NCBI GenBank assembly: GCA_038851035.1
Contig: JAWCLH010000016.1
Span: 1 to 57,992, forward strand
DNA from: Thermoplasmata archaeon
GTDB taxonomy: Archaea > Thermoplasmatota > DTKX01 > VGTL01
Length of the DNA: 57,992 nucleotides
Direction of reading: 5' to 3'
The translations under genes and the position numbers were made by a program. Positions 50,122 through 57,992 of this stretch are shown piece by piece (the stretch's first letter is position 1; the number at the start of each line of letters is the position of its first letter). The notes below the pieces were generated by a model. The model did not search any database. It was given only the letters and a program-made list of their open reading frames with translations, and was not told the origin of the DNA.

Positions 50122-51558
50122 ATGTTGAGGAATTTGAGGGAGACCCCGGAAGCTGAAAAGACCGCGGTGCTGTTCGCCGCCACCCTTGCCTCCTTCCTCA
50201 CGCCATTCATGGGCTCGTCGGTGAATATCGCCCTGCCCGCGATCGGAGGGGAGTTCTCGATGGACGCCGTCGCGCTGGGCTGGGTTGCGACCTCCTACTT
50301 ACTCTCCGCGGCGGTTTTCTTGGTGCCTTTCGGTAGGGCGGCGGACATTTACGGAAGGAAGAGGTTTTTCCGCTGGGGCGTGGTGATCTTCACAGCCTCC
50401 TCTCTACTCTCCGCTATCTCCAGCTCGGCCGCGCTCTTGATCTCTTTCCGGGTCGTGCAGGGCCTCGGGGGCGCGATGATATTCGGCACGTCCGTGGCCA
50501 TCGTTACATCGGTCTATCCTCCGGGCGAGAGGGGAAGGGCGCTAGGGATAAACGTTGCCTCTGTCTATCTCGGTCTCTCCCTCGGCCCTTTATTGGGGGG
50601 CATCCTGACCCAGAGCCTCGGGTGGAGGAGCGTTTTTCTGGCGAGCGTGCTCCCCGGCTTGCTCGTCATCCCTGTCGTGGTGTTGAGGGTTGAGGGCGAG
50701 TGGGCCGAGGCGCGGGGAGAGGGGCTCGATGTCCCCGGCTCAGTCTTCTACGGTCTCGGTATCACGGCCCTGATGTGCGGCCTCTCCGCCCTCCCCGGGC
50801 CCTCCGGCGCGGGGCTGGTTCTGCTCGGCGCGCTGGGCGTCGCGGCCTTCGCGCTTCTGGAGTTCAGAAGCAAGAGCCCCGTGCTGGACATACGGCTTTT
50901 CGTAAGAAACCCGGTCTTCCTCCTCTCCAACCTGGCCGCGCTTATCAACTACAGCGCCACCTTCGCCGTGACCTTCCTCCTCAGTCTCTATCTACAGTAC
51001 ATCGGCGGTCTCGACCCCCGGAGCGCGGGGTTGGTTCTAATGGCCCAGCCGGTCACGATGGCCGCCCTCTCACCGCTGGCCGGAAGGCTCTCCGACAGAA
51101 TCGAGCCCCGCATCATCGCCTCAGCCGGTATGGCAGTGACCGCGGGCGGACTCTTGCCCTTCACCCTACTGAGCGAAGGAACGAGGCCGGAATTCATCGC
51201 CACCGGTCTCATCGTCATCGGGACAGGCCTGGCGCTCTTCTCCTCACCCAACACGAACGCGGTCATGGGCTCTGTCGAAAGGAGGCATTATGGAGTGGCC
51301 TCGAGCACACTCGGAACGATGAGGCTGGTGGGTCAGATGCTCAGCATGGGAATCGCCATGCTAATCATCGCGACATGTGTTGGCAAGGTTGAGATTCTCC
51401 CGGAGCGGCACCCGGCCCTTCTGAGCGCGGTCAGAACAGGCTTCGCGGTCTTCTCCGCCCTATGCTTCGGTGGAGTGTTCGCCTCGCTCGCTGGGTGCAG
51501 CGCGCGGCGCGGGACGTCGTCGCCTCCTGCAAAACCTTTTAAACCAGCCGGCGATTAG
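50122..51558 (+). CDS. MFS multidrug exporter, DHA2-type (14 TM)
   Basis: A 478-residue drug:proton antiporter-like membrane protein. The N-terminus ends the first helix with SVNIALPAIGGEF, typical of DHA2 members. GRAADIYGRKRFFRWG near residues 69-84 is the loop 2-3 signature. RVVQGLGGAMIFGTSVAIVTSVYPPGERGRALG near 110-142 covers helix 4 and its motif. The number of hydrophobic stretches fits 14 spans. The substrate is unknown. TCTTTAAAGCG near 50098 is a likely promoter with ATG 50122. A TTTTAAACC element overlapping its 3' end probably starts the next operon. Confidence 0.9.
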   Translation: MLRNLRETPEAEKTAVLFAATLASFLTPFMGSSVNIALPAIGGEFSMDAVALGWVATSYLLSAAVFLVPFGRAADIYGRKRFFRWGVVIFTASSLLSAISSSAALLISFRVVQGLGGAMIFGTSVAIVTSVYPPGERGRALGINVASVYLGLSLGPLLGGILTQSLGWRSVFLASVLPGLLVIPVVVLRVEGEWAEARGEGLDVPGSVFYGLGITALMCGLSALPGPSGAGLVLLGALGVAAFALLEFRSKSPVLDIRLFVRNPVFLLSNLAALINYSATFAVTFLLSLYLQYIGGLDPRSAGLVLMAQPVTMAALSPLAGRLSDRIEPRIIASAGMAVTAGGLLPFTLLSEGTRPEFIATGLIVIGTGLALFSSPNTNAVMGSVERRHYGVASSTLGTMRLVGQMLSMGIAMLIIATCVGKVEILPERHPALLSAVRTGFAVFSALCFGGVFASLAGCSARRGTSSPPAKPFKPAGD

Positions 51559-51570
51559 CGTCCGGAGCCA

Positions 51571-52623
51571 ATGGGAGGGGAGACACTGGCTGAGATGAGA
51601 GCCGCGGTTTTCAGGGAGAAGGGCCAGCCGATGAAAATCGAAAGGGTCCCTGTTCCGGAGTACGGTATTCGTGATGTTCTGGTTAGGGTCGCGGCCTGCG
51701 GCTTGTGCAGAACTGACCTGCACTACCTACATGGCCTGCCGACCGCGAAGAAACCCCCGATAATACTGGGCCACGAGATATCCGGAACGGTGGCGGAGAC
51801 GGGCTCCGCGGTGACGGAGTTCAAAAAGGGCGACCGGGTCCTCATTCCGCCGGTTTTCGCCTGCGGCACCTGCCACTACTGCAGGACGGGGCGCGGGACC
51901 ATTTGCGAGAGGCAGACCATGGTGGGGAACCACAGGGACGGTGGCTTCGCCGAGTTCATTTCAGTCCCGGCCTCGGACATATTCCACCTGCCCGAGCCGA
52001 TTCCGCTTCAAGAGGGCTGCATCATCTCCGACGCCATCTCGACACCGTATCACGCCGTCGTCAACAGGGGCAGGGTCCTGCCGGGCGAGAGGGTCCTGGT
52101 CATCGGGTGCGGGGGAGTGGGCCTCTCTCTGGTCCAGATGGCCTCGCTCGTCGGTGCGAGCGTCATCGCGGTCGACATCTATGACGAGAAGCTGGAGCAG
52201 GCGAGGAAGCTAGGGGCCAGCGACGTCATTAACGCGAAAAAGGTGGAGAGCCTCTCGAAGGCGGTGAAGAAGCTCACGGGTGGTGGGGCGGACATCGCGT
52301 TCGAGGTCATAGGCAACCCGCCCACTATAGAGGAGGCATTCAGAGCGGTCAGGTGGGGGGGCAGAGTTGTGGTCGTGGGCTACACGCACGAGGACGTGAA
52401 GCTCAACGCGGGCAGAATCATGTTCTGCGAGATTGAGGTAAAGGGTTCGCTGGGCTGCGGCCTTCAGGACTACCCGAGAATCATCGAGCTAGCGAGGTCC
52501 GGGAAGCTCAGAGTCAAGGAGCTCGTGACGCACAAGTACAGGCTAGACGAAATCAACGAAGGCTTTAAAAAGCTCGAGAGCGGGGACCCATCCCTGATAC
52601 GGTCCATCGTCGTCATGGAGTGA
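51571..52623 (+). CDS. zinc-dependent alcohol dehydrogenase family enzyme
   Basis: A 350-residue medium-chain dehydrogenase. Catalytic zinc ligands are CGLCRTD and GHEISG. The structural zinc loop CGTCHYCRTGRGTIC is complete. VLVIGCGGVGLSLVQ near residues 174-188 binds NAD(P). Alcohols oxidised by this family include 6-hydroxycyclohex-1-ene carbonyl-CoA in benzoyl-CoA breakdown, and the next gene is a dienoyl-CoA-hydratase-like enzyme, so that assignment is plausible but unproven. The ATG at 51571 may be replaced by ATG 51595 (MRAAVFRE), a more typical N-terminus. It is the first of five genes in one operon. Confidence 0.85.
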   Translation: MGGETLAEMRAAVFREKGQPMKIERVPVPEYGIRDVLVRVAACGLCRTDLHYLHGLPTAKKPPIILGHEISGTVAETGSAVTEFKKGDRVLIPPVFACGTCHYCRTGRGTICERQTMVGNHRDGGFAEFISVPASDIFHLPEPIPLQEGCIISDAISTPYHAVVNRGRVLPGERVLVIGCGGVGLSLVQMASLVGASVIAVDIYDEKLEQARKLGASDVINAKKVESLSKAVKKLTGGGADIAFEVIGNPPTIEEAFRAVRWGGRVVVVGYTHEDVKLNAGRIMFCEIEVKGSLGCGLQDYPRIIELARSGKLRVKELVTHKYRLDEINEGFKKLESGDPSLIRSIVVME

Positions 52624-52624
52624 G

Positions 52625-53401
52625 GTGGCCGCCTTGGACTACAAGCACATATCCTTCGGAGTCTCCGACCACGTGGCTAGATTGGTGCTCAGAAGGCCCC
52701 CCAACAACATCCTGAACATCGAGATGATGATGGAGCTCAATGACGCTCTCGTCAGTGTCCAGAAAAGCGAAGGCCTGAGGGCGCTGGTGATATCTGCCGA
52801 GGGGAAGTACTTCTCGACGGGCGTGGACGTCGGAGAGCACACGAAGGACAAGGTCAGGGAGATGATCAAGGTATTCCACACTATATTCGAGAATCTGAAC
52901 AAAATCGATACACCCACGGTGGCGCTCGTTCAGGGTGCCTGCCTGGGCGGCGGGTGCGAGCTCGCGCTCTACTGCGATATCGTTCTCGCGTCCGAGAGGG
53001 CGAGGTTCGGCCAGCCAGAGATAAAGGTCGGTGTTTTTCCCCCTCTCGCGGCCTACCTCCTCCCGAACACCACGGCCTACAAACATGCCGCCGACATTCT
53101 TTTGACCGGAGACACATACTCCGCGGCGGAGATGAAGGCGATGGGGCTCGTGAACCGCGTGTTCCCGGACGAGAGCTTCGCAGCAGAGAGCGAGGCATTC
53201 ATTTCGAAGCTAACCGCGAGTAGCTCCGCAGTTCTCGCGATGGCCAAGCGAGCGATGCGCAGCGCCCTGGGCCAGACCTACTCTGAAGCGATGCCCGTCA
53301 TCGAGGAGCTGTATCTGGAGAAACTTATGGCGACAGAGGACGCGAGCGAGGGGCTCGCCGCTTTTCTCGAGAAAAGGAAGCCCATCTGGAAAGACAGATA
53401 G
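52625..53401 (+). CDS. enoyl-CoA hydratase/isomerase family (dienoyl-CoA hydratase-like)
   Basis: A 258-residue crotonase-fold enzyme. RPPNNILNIEMMMEL near residues 23-37 and DVGEHTKDKVREMIKVFH near 66-83 resemble cyclohexa-1,5-diene-carbonyl-CoA hydratase of anaerobic aromatic degradation. QGACLGGGCELALYCDIVLA near 103-122 is the oxyanion-hole region, and FGQPEIKVGVFPP near 128-140 holds a catalytic Glu. ORF order with the Zn-ADH matches the beta-oxidation-like steps of that pathway, but the ring-opening hydrolase is absent. GTG 52625 starts one base after the ADH stop. A general enoyl-CoA hydratase remains possible. Confidence 0.8.
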   Translation: MAALDYKHISFGVSDHVARLVLRRPPNNILNIEMMMELNDALVSVQKSEGLRALVISAEGKYFSTGVDVGEHTKDKVREMIKVFHTIFENLNKIDTPTVALVQGACLGGGCELALYCDIVLASERARFGQPEIKVGVFPPLAAYLLPNTTAYKHAADILLTGDTYSAAEMKAMGLVNRVFPDESFAAESEAFISKLTASSSAVLAMAKRAMRSALGQTYSEAMPVIEELYLEKLMATEDASEGLAAFLEKRKPIWKDR

Positions 53402-53431
53402 TTCGTTGAAGTCTCCGGGAGGCCTGTTGAA

Positions 53432-54175
53432 ATGGAACTCGAAGGGAAGAATGCAATAGTGACCGGTGGAAGCATGGGAATAGGCCGGGCAATATGCCTC
53501 GCGCTGGGGCGGGAGGGGGCGAACGTGGCGCTGAACTACAGGAGGCATGATGCCGAGGCAAAAGAGGTCGTGAGAGAGCTGGAGGCGATGGGCAGGAAGG
53601 GTCTGGCGATAAAGGCAGACGTCACCTCGTTCAAAGAAGCGGAGAATATGGTCCAGACCGTGCTGAAGGAGTGGGGCAGCATCCACATTCTCGTCTGTAA
53701 TGCCGGCATCAACTGGGATAGCGTGATATGGAAAATGACGGAGGAGCAGTGGGACACGGTCATCAACACGAACCTGAAGGGCTATTTCAACTACAACCGC
53801 GCCGTCGCTGGAATATTTAAGGACCAGAGGTATGGTAAAATAGTCAACGTGACCTCGATAAACGGCCTCCGGGGCAAGTTCGGTCAGACCAACTACTCGG
53901 CTTCGAAGGGCGGCGAGATAGCGATGACGAAGGCCCTCGCTAAGGAACTCGGTAAGTTCAACGTGAACGTGAATTGCGTCGCGCCGGGCATGGTGATGAC
54001 AGAGATGGCAAAGAAGATTCCTCCGGAGTTCCTCGAGAAAGCGATAGACGAGACAGTACTAGGCAGAATAGCAACACCCGAGGACGTCGCAAACGTGGTT
54101 GTGTTTCTCTGCACGGAGAAGGCGAGGCACATCACCGGGGAGGTCATCAAGGTCGACGGCGGGCAGTACATCTGA
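53432..54175 (+). CDS. SDR-family 3-oxoacyl reductase/3-hydroxyacyl dehydrogenase (FabG-like)
   Basis: A 247-residue short-chain dehydrogenase. VTGGSMGIGRAI near residues 10-21 binds the nucleotide. The NAG motif is in VCNAGIN near 87-93. The catalytic Ser of NVTSINGL, and Tyr-Lys of NYSASKGGEIAMTKALAKEL near 151-170, are all present. GGQYI ends the protein as usual. It would interconvert 3-oxo and 3-hydroxyacyl intermediates; cofactor and direction are not decided. It follows the hydratase gene by 30 bases and precedes the thiolase gene. Confidence 0.9.
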   Translation: MELEGKNAIVTGGSMGIGRAICLALGREGANVALNYRRHDAEAKEVVRELEAMGRKGLAIKADVTSFKEAENMVQTVLKEWGSIHILVCNAGINWDSVIWKMTEEQWDTVINTNLKGYFNYNRAVAGIFKDQRYGKIVNVTSINGLRGKFGQTNYSASKGGEIAMTKALAKELGKFNVNVNCVAPGMVMTEMAKKIPPEFLEKAIDETVLGRIATPEDVANVVVFLCTEKARHITGEVIKVDGGQYI

Positions 54176-54185
54176 GGTGAAGGAG

Positions 54186-55337
54186 ATGAGGGTCGCGGCG
54201 GTCGGAATCGGTCACGGGGTCTTCGGGAGGAGGAGCGACGCGAACGTGCAAGAACTGGCGTTCGAGGCGTTCAGAGAGGCACTGCGAGACGCGCGAAACC
54301 TTGAGAGAAAGGACATCGAGGCCGCTGTTCTGGGTTCCGTCCCGGAGTACCACAAGCAGAGGTCCCTCGGGGGTGTGATCGCAGAATATCTCGGACTCAA
54401 TCCGAAAGCGATTTGGCTTACGGAGTGCGCCTGCGCCTCCGGCAGCGCGGCGATTCGGACCGCTTATATGGCGATAAAATCCGGGATGCATAGTGTGGTC
54501 GCGGTCATAGGCGCGCAGAAAATGACCGAGCTCACCACGCCCGAGATTCTGGCGCTGATGGGGCGTGTGGGAGAGGTCCAGTGGGAGTCGATATTCGGAA
54601 CCACTTTTCCGGGCTACTACGCGATGTTCGCTAACGCCCACATGCACCGGTGGGGCACGACCAGAGAGCAGATGGCCGCTGTGGCGGTGAAGAACCATTA
54701 CTACGGCTCGATGAATAAATACGCGATGTTCCAGAAGCCCGTGACGCTGGAGAAGTGTCTCGAGTCCGACCCAGTGGCCTATCCCTTCGGAATCTTCGAC
54801 TGCTGCGCCAACGCCGATGGCGCCGCCTGCGTGATTCTTGCCTCTGAAGAGAGGGCCCGGGAGTTCACAGACGAGCCCGTCTGGCTCGAGGGTCTGGGCT
54901 GCGCAACGACATCGATGTCCGTTCTCCGAAGGCCCAACCATTGGAGCCTCCCGAGCGCCAGGGAGGCTGCGAGACAGGCCTACAAACAGGCGGGCGTTGG
55001 GCCAAGGGACATAAAGGTGGCGGACGTTCACGACTGCTTCACCATAGCCGAGATAATGGCATACGAGGACCTGGGCTTCTGTGAGGAGGGAAAGGGTGGA
55101 AAGTTCATAGAGGAGAAGCAGTCCTACATCGGAGGCGCCCACCCTGTCAACGTCGACGGCGGCCTGAAGGCCAAGGGCCACCCGATAGGGACAACGGGCG
55201 TCTCGATGACGGTGGAGATCGTAAAACAGCTGCGGGGCCACGCAGAGAAGAGGCAGGTCCCGGGCGCGGACATCGGCCTGACGCACAATGTCGGCGGCAT
55301 AGGGCAGTACTGCTTTGTCCACATATGGAGGAGGTGA
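54186..55337 (+). CDS. thiolase family protein (acetyl-CoA acetyltransferase type)
   Basis: A 383-residue archaeal-type thiolase, shorter than bacterial biosynthetic thiolases, similar to the SCP-x/lipid-transfer thiolase group. The nucleophilic Cys is in TECACASGSAAIRTA near residues 79-93. VADVHDCFTIAEIMA near 278-292 and KGHPIGTTG near 329-337 hold the catalytic His and neighbouring elements. In archaea such thiolases pair with a DUF35 zinc-ribbon protein, which is the next gene here. ATG 54186 has AAGGAG upstream. It would cleave or form 3-oxoacyl-CoA in the cytoplasm. Confidence 0.92.
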   Translation: MRVAAVGIGHGVFGRRSDANVQELAFEAFREALRDARNLERKDIEAAVLGSVPEYHKQRSLGGVIAEYLGLNPKAIWLTECACASGSAAIRTAYMAIKSGMHSVVAVIGAQKMTELTTPEILALMGRVGEVQWESIFGTTFPGYYAMFANAHMHRWGTTREQMAAVAVKNHYYGSMNKYAMFQKPVTLEKCLESDPVAYPFGIFDCCANADGAACVILASEERAREFTDEPVWLEGLGCATTSMSVLRRPNHWSLPSAREAARQAYKQAGVGPRDIKVADVHDCFTIAEIMAYEDLGFCEEGKGGKFIEEKQSYIGGAHPVNVDGGLKAKGHPIGTTGVSMTVEIVKQLRGHAEKRQVPGADIGLTHNVGGIGQYCFVHIWRR

Positions 55338-55341
55338 GGGC

Positions 55342-55758
55342 TTGTTCAAGTGGTTCGGGAAAATCAATTTCGTTCCGTACACAAAGGTTAGCGAGTTTGC
55401 GCAGCACCTGAAGGAGGGCAGAATAATGGGCACGCGCTGCAGGGGCTGCGGGGCCGTCACCTTCCCCCCGAGGGCGGACTGCGCGGAGTGCATGTCCCCG
55501 GAGTTCGAGTTCGTCCCGTACAGCGGCAAGGCGAGGCTGGTCACCTTCACGCAAATCAGCGCCGCGCCCACCGGCTTCGAGGACATCGCGCCCTACACAA
55601 TCGGGCTGGCGGACCTGCCCGAGGGCGGACGCGTTCTGGCGTGGGTGAGCGGGATTGATGTCCGGGAGCTGAAAATAGGTATGGAGCTCAAACTCGTACC
55701 CCGCATCTTCGAGGAGATACCGGAGATCAAGCTCTACTACACCCTCGAGAGGCCCTAA
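55342..55758 (+). CDS. DUF35 OB-fold zinc-ribbon protein (thiolase partner)
   Basis: A 138-residue protein with an N-terminal rubredoxin-like zinc ribbon (CRGCGAVTFPPRADCAEC near residues 32-49) and a C-terminal OB-fold (about 55-130). Such proteins act as bridging subunits of archaeal thiolase/HMG-CoA synthase complexes, passing CoA intermediates. It overlaps nothing but starts four bases after the thiolase stop. TTG 55342 is chosen because GGAGGTGA lies three to ten bases upstream; the open frame continues upstream to 55315. Last gene of the five-gene acyl-CoA operon. Confidence 0.9.
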   Translation: MFKWFGKINFVPYTKVSEFAQHLKEGRIMGTRCRGCGAVTFPPRADCAECMSPEFEFVPYSGKARLVTFTQISAAPTGFEDIAPYTIGLADLPEGGRVLAWVSGIDVRELKIGMELKLVPRIFEEIPEIKLYYTLERP

Positions 55759-55896
55759 GAAACTGCCGAAGCATATCACCTAAAAAAGGTTCCTTAGGAG
55801 GCACCGGCGCGCCCCGATATAGCCATTTATTTCTTATACCAGAACACATATCCCACATCCATAACAGCCGGGCGCCGACGGGAGCGGACGTGAAGC

Positions 55897-55969
55897 GGGC
55901 CGGTAGATCAGCTGGAAGATCGCCACTTTGGCATAGTGGAGGCCTGGGGTTCAAATCCCCACCGGTCCA
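55897..55969 (+). tRNA. tRNA-Ala, anticodon GGC
   Basis: A 73-base cloverleaf. The acceptor stem GGGCCGG/CCGGTCC contains the G3-U70 pair that identifies alanine tRNA, with A as discriminator. The D-arm is GATC-AGCTGGAA-GATC, the anticodon arm CCACT-TTGGCAT-AGTGG with GGC as anticodon, and the T-arm TGGGG-TTCAAAT-CCCCA. CCA is not encoded. An AT-rich ATTTATTTCTTATACC element is about 60 bases upstream. No intron is seen. Confidence 0.95.
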
Positions 55970-56126
55970 TATTACCCAATTGCACAAATTAACCAAGGTG
56001 GGGATTTGAGAGAAGGATGGGTCCGGTTCTGCGAGAGGACCCATCCTCCGAATCCTCAACGAACGGGAGCGTATGCGAGCCGTTCGTTGTGCCCGCATGG
56101 AAATCCCCACAGGTCCAATTGACCCA
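55953..56126 (+). repeat. direct repeat of the tRNA-Ala 3' end (possible attachment-site remnant)
   Basis: The last part of the tRNA and its flank, AAATCCCCACCGGTCC then ATATTACCCA (55953-55978), recurs at 56101-56126 as AAATCCCCACAGGTCC then AATTGACCCA, with four differences in 26 bases. Archaeal integrases often recombine at tRNA 3' ends and leave such copies. Only 148 bases separate the copies and no integrase is present, so any element is gone or very small. Confidence 0.55.
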
Positions 56127-56154
56127 TCGTGTTTACTAACCGTGTGGGGGATTT
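55998..56154. ncRNA. candidate structured RNA / palindromic element beside tRNA-Ala
   Basis: GTGGGGATTT (55998-56007) pairs with AAATCCCCAC (56101-56110) as an outer 10-bp stem. Inside are two hairpins: AGGATGGGTCC (56014-56024) with GGACCCATCCT (56037-56047), an 11-bp stem, and CAACGAACGG (56057-56066) with CCGTTCGTTG (56080-56089), a 10-bp stem. Together they make a three-way junction. A further TGTGGGGGATTT at 56143-56154 can compete for the 56101-56111 strand, giving an alternative fold. No gene covers it. It may be a structured RNA, or a palindromic element carrying a tRNA fragment. Confidence 0.5.
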
Positions 56155-56250
56155 ATGAGGGCGAGGCCAAGGAAGTACTTAAACTATTAATCTTCATACC
56201 ATAATTATAATATCTCCCTCCCAATCATCTATATCCTGGAGCTGATAAAA

Positions 56251-57992
56251 ATGAACGATATTAAAAAACAGCTCATTGCGTTTGTGGTTCTGTTTTCCCT
56301 TTTTACGGGAGGACAGGCTGGCGGCCTCAATGCCACTGCGACCGCCCCTGGCATAGATTCGGGAATCGCACCCAGTGCCGGCGAGGGCGGCCGGGCACGA
56401 GAGTACACCCCTTGGTGGAACCCCGGCTGGCTCTATCGCAGGCCAGTCACAATCAGCAACACGGGTGGCGGGGCGCTCACCGAGTATCAGGTTCTGGTAA
56501 AGGTCACGTACGACAGCCACATGAATACCGATTTCTCCGACCTGCGCTTCGTGCACTACAAATCATCCTCTGGCCAGAGCGTCGAGCTTCCGTACTGGAT
56601 AGAAGAAAAGATGGACGGCTCTAGAGCGAGCGTGTGGGTAAGGGTGGACGAGATTCCCGCCAGCTCCAGCATCATCATCCACATGTACTACGGAAACGCC
56701 TCCGCGGCCTCCGCCTCGAAGGCCTCGAGCACTTACCTCTTCTTCGAGGATTTTGAGAGCGGGCAACTTGATACCACAAGATGGGAACTGATTGATGGCA
56801 CATGGGAGATTGTACAAGACGGGGGGAGCCGAGTACTCAAGGCGACGGGCGCGGGGGGCTCCAACTGGGCTAGAAAGACCATGAGGCTTAAGCTGCCCAG
56901 CGACGCCACCATAAAGAATTTCGCCGCGGAGATGGACTGGCGCGTCTCCGACGACAGCACTCTAGCGAACTTCATCTACAGGGCCCAGAGCACGACCCTT
57001 CCCTCCACCGACAGGTGGTGGGTGAGGGTAGAGAGCCGGAGTAGCTACGGCCGGGGCTTCCATCTGCTGAGGTCGGTATCAGGAAGCGAGAGCTGGGAGT
57101 CTGTCGTATCCATGAGCAGCGTGACCAATTATAATCACTATATAATAAAGGTCTTTGAAAACACACACAGTCTGGAGGTCAAGGACACCGGCAATGGAGA
57201 GAGAAATTATGCCCATGTGAATCAGGCCGGCTATATGGGATACCAGGTCGAACTAAACTCGATGTACGTGGACAACATCCGGATACGTAAATATACCTCT
57301 CCGGAACCAACAGTCTCGGTTGGAGGGGAAGAGCTTCAGATACTTTTCAAATCTTTTACCCTCAGCACCGAATCTCTCGATGAGGGGGAGGAGCTGACGT
57401 TCACCGCGGTCTTCGGGAACCCCTCTGGCGCGGCACTGAGCATTCCGCTCGCAATTCGCGACGGGCCTGACCCGGAGAGCGGCCCTTTCGTTTTCTCGGA
57501 CGAAGTCACTCTGAACCTCTCTGGGGACACTATTGTCAGGGTGGACTGGGTTGCCACCGGGGGTAGCCACAGATTCTGGCTTCTCGTCGCCGGCAGCCCG
57601 CTTGCATCGAAGAGTGTATACGTAAACCGCTACCCAGTCCTGAGCCCGATAATGGACCAGGTCGCGAGCCAGGGGAAGAACTTCAAGCTGCTCATCTTCG
57701 CAGAGGACGCCGACGGAGACAGGCTCAACTGGAGTGAGGACTGCCCCCTCTTCAACCTTACCCCGCGCGGTCCCCAGAGCGCCGAAATCAACTTCACACC
57801 GACAAATGACGACGTCGGGAACTACACCGTCAACATCACAGTCTCCGACCCGCGGGGTTGCAAGGACAGCACGCGCTTCAAACTGACAGTGAAGAATGTA
57901 AATGATTATCCTGTCATCGAGCCTATTAAGGACCAGAGCGTTGCGCAGGACACGGAGTTCAGGTACAAAGCAAAAGCCTCGGACATTGACGA
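56251..57992 (+). CDS. secreted DUF2341/CARDB-type surface protein (partial, runs off right end)
   Basis: At least 580 residues are visible, with no stop before the window ends. A signal peptide (KKQLIAFVVLFSLFTGG) starts at residue 5. A DUF2341-type domain follows (WWNPGWLYRRPVTISNTGGG near 55-74; YYGNASAASASKAS), then a concanavalin-like module (LFFEDFESGQLD), a CARDB-like segment (about 380-460) and cadherin/PKD-like repeats (NRYPVLSPIMDQVASQGKNF). Architecture and much sequence match the left-end gene in inverted orientation, so the two are paralogs. ATG 56251 is preceded by ACCATAATTATAATATC promoter-like DNA. It is exported to the cell surface; the ligand is unknown. Confidence 0.85.
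   Translation, partial: MNDIKKQLIAFVVLFSLFTGGQAGGLNATATAPGIDSGIAPSAGEGGRAREYTPWWNPGWLYRRPVTISNTGGGALTEYQVLVKVTYDSHMNTDFSDLRFVHYKSSSGQSVELPYWIEEKMDGSRASVWVRVDEIPASSSIIIHMYYGNASAASASKASSTYLFFEDFESGQLDTTRWELIDGTWEIVQDGGSRVLKATGAGGSNWARKTMRLKLPSDATIKNFAAEMDWRVSDDSTLANFIYRAQSTTLPSTDRWWVRVESRSSYGRGFHLLRSVSGSESWESVVSMSSVTNYNHYIIKVFENTHSLEVKDTGNGERNYAHVNQAGYMGYQVELNSMYVDNIRIRKYTSPEPTVSVGGEELQILFKSFTLSTESLDEGEELTFTAVFGNPSGAALSIPLAIRDGPDPESGPFVFSDEVTLNLSGDTIVRVDWVATGGSHRFWLLVAGSPLASKSVYVNRYPVLSPIMDQVASQGKNFKLLIFAEDADGDRLNWSEDCPLFNLTPRGPQSAEINFTPTNDDVGNYTVNITVSDPRGCKDSTRFKLTVKNVNDYPVIEPIKDQSVAQDTEFRYKAKASDID

Noticed and set aside
54147-55586. A 479-codon frame antisense to the thiolase and DUF35 genes
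   Set aside because: The plus strand encodes clear thiolase and zinc-ribbon motifs; the antisense frame has none.
55727-56110. A 127-codon minus-strand frame containing GGDLNPRPPLCQSGDLP
   Set aside because: It is the antisense of tRNA-Ala and the structured segment; this peptide pattern is a known artefact of antisense tRNA translation.
1-57992. CRISPR array or cas operon
   Set aside because: No regularly spaced repeats were seen; the Cas4-like nuclease and CARF-like gene are the only related features.

Overview
The window looks like a GC-rich archaeal chromosome segment, most likely from a Thermoplasmatota-type euryarchaeon. The evidence is an archaeal-type DnaG primase gene, an RNase P RNA with the conserved GAGGAAAGTCC core, diphthamide ligase Dph6, a DUF763 protein, large secreted PKD/CARDB/DUF2341 proteins, and TATA-box promoters ahead of operons with Shine-Dalgarno motifs inside them. 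No rRNA is present and the lineage is an inference.

Layout. 1-1.56 kb: start of a secreted DUF2341 protein on the minus strand, running off the left end. 1.7-4.1 kb: a small kinase-like gene, rnpB with nearby hairpins, and a membrane protein coupled to a winged-helix regulator that has an in-frame TAG. 4.5-15.2 kb: ordinary genes (dph6, acylphosphatase, flavodoxin, 6-pyruvoyl-tetrahydropterin synthase family, a TPR protein, DUF763, nth, hutI, acyl-CoA dehydrogenase, zinc ribbon). 15.4-23.4 kb: an RND-type exporter, a decayed membrane gene, a phosphofructokinase with PPi-type residues, a PKD surface protein and a corrinoid adenosyltransferase. 23.6-30.6 kb: methylmalonyl-CoA mutase large subunit converging on a tight operon of dnaG, a protease-less Lon-like AAA+ protein and two divergent succinyl-CoA-synthetase-like subunits. 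31.1-37.0 kb: a lipoyl/sulfur island (two GcvH-type proteins, LplA, a LipS2-like radical SAM enzyme, a lysine-less IscS-like protein, TusA and a small ferredoxin with an altered cluster motif). 37.7-46.9 kb: an accessory island with two decayed genes, a 1457-residue helicase-nuclease, a RecB/Cas4-like nuclease, a small unknown, a DUF559 nuclease, and a divergent CARF-like/winged-helix gene. 46.9-55.8 kb: a multi-cluster flavoprotein, an MFS exporter and a five-gene acyl-CoA operon. 55.9-58 kb: tRNA-Ala(GGC), a palindromic structured segment derived from the tRNA 3' end, and a second DUF2341 protein running off the right end.

How the genes work together. The adenosyltransferase can supply coenzyme B12 to the mutase. 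The acyl-CoA dehydrogenase, hutI, mutase and five-gene operon suggest a heterotroph using amino acids and acyl-CoA or alicyclic acids. The lipoyl island joins a lipoyl carrier, its ligase, a sulfur-inserting radical SAM enzyme and sulfur-relay partners. The strongest candidate for an undescribed system is the CARF-like sensor facing a putative operon of three nucleases. The second is the dnaG-AAA+-SCS-like operon, in which the usual catalytic residues of succinyl-CoA synthetase are missing. The two terminal DUF2341 genes share a roughly 92 percent identical inverted segment reaching both ends of the window.
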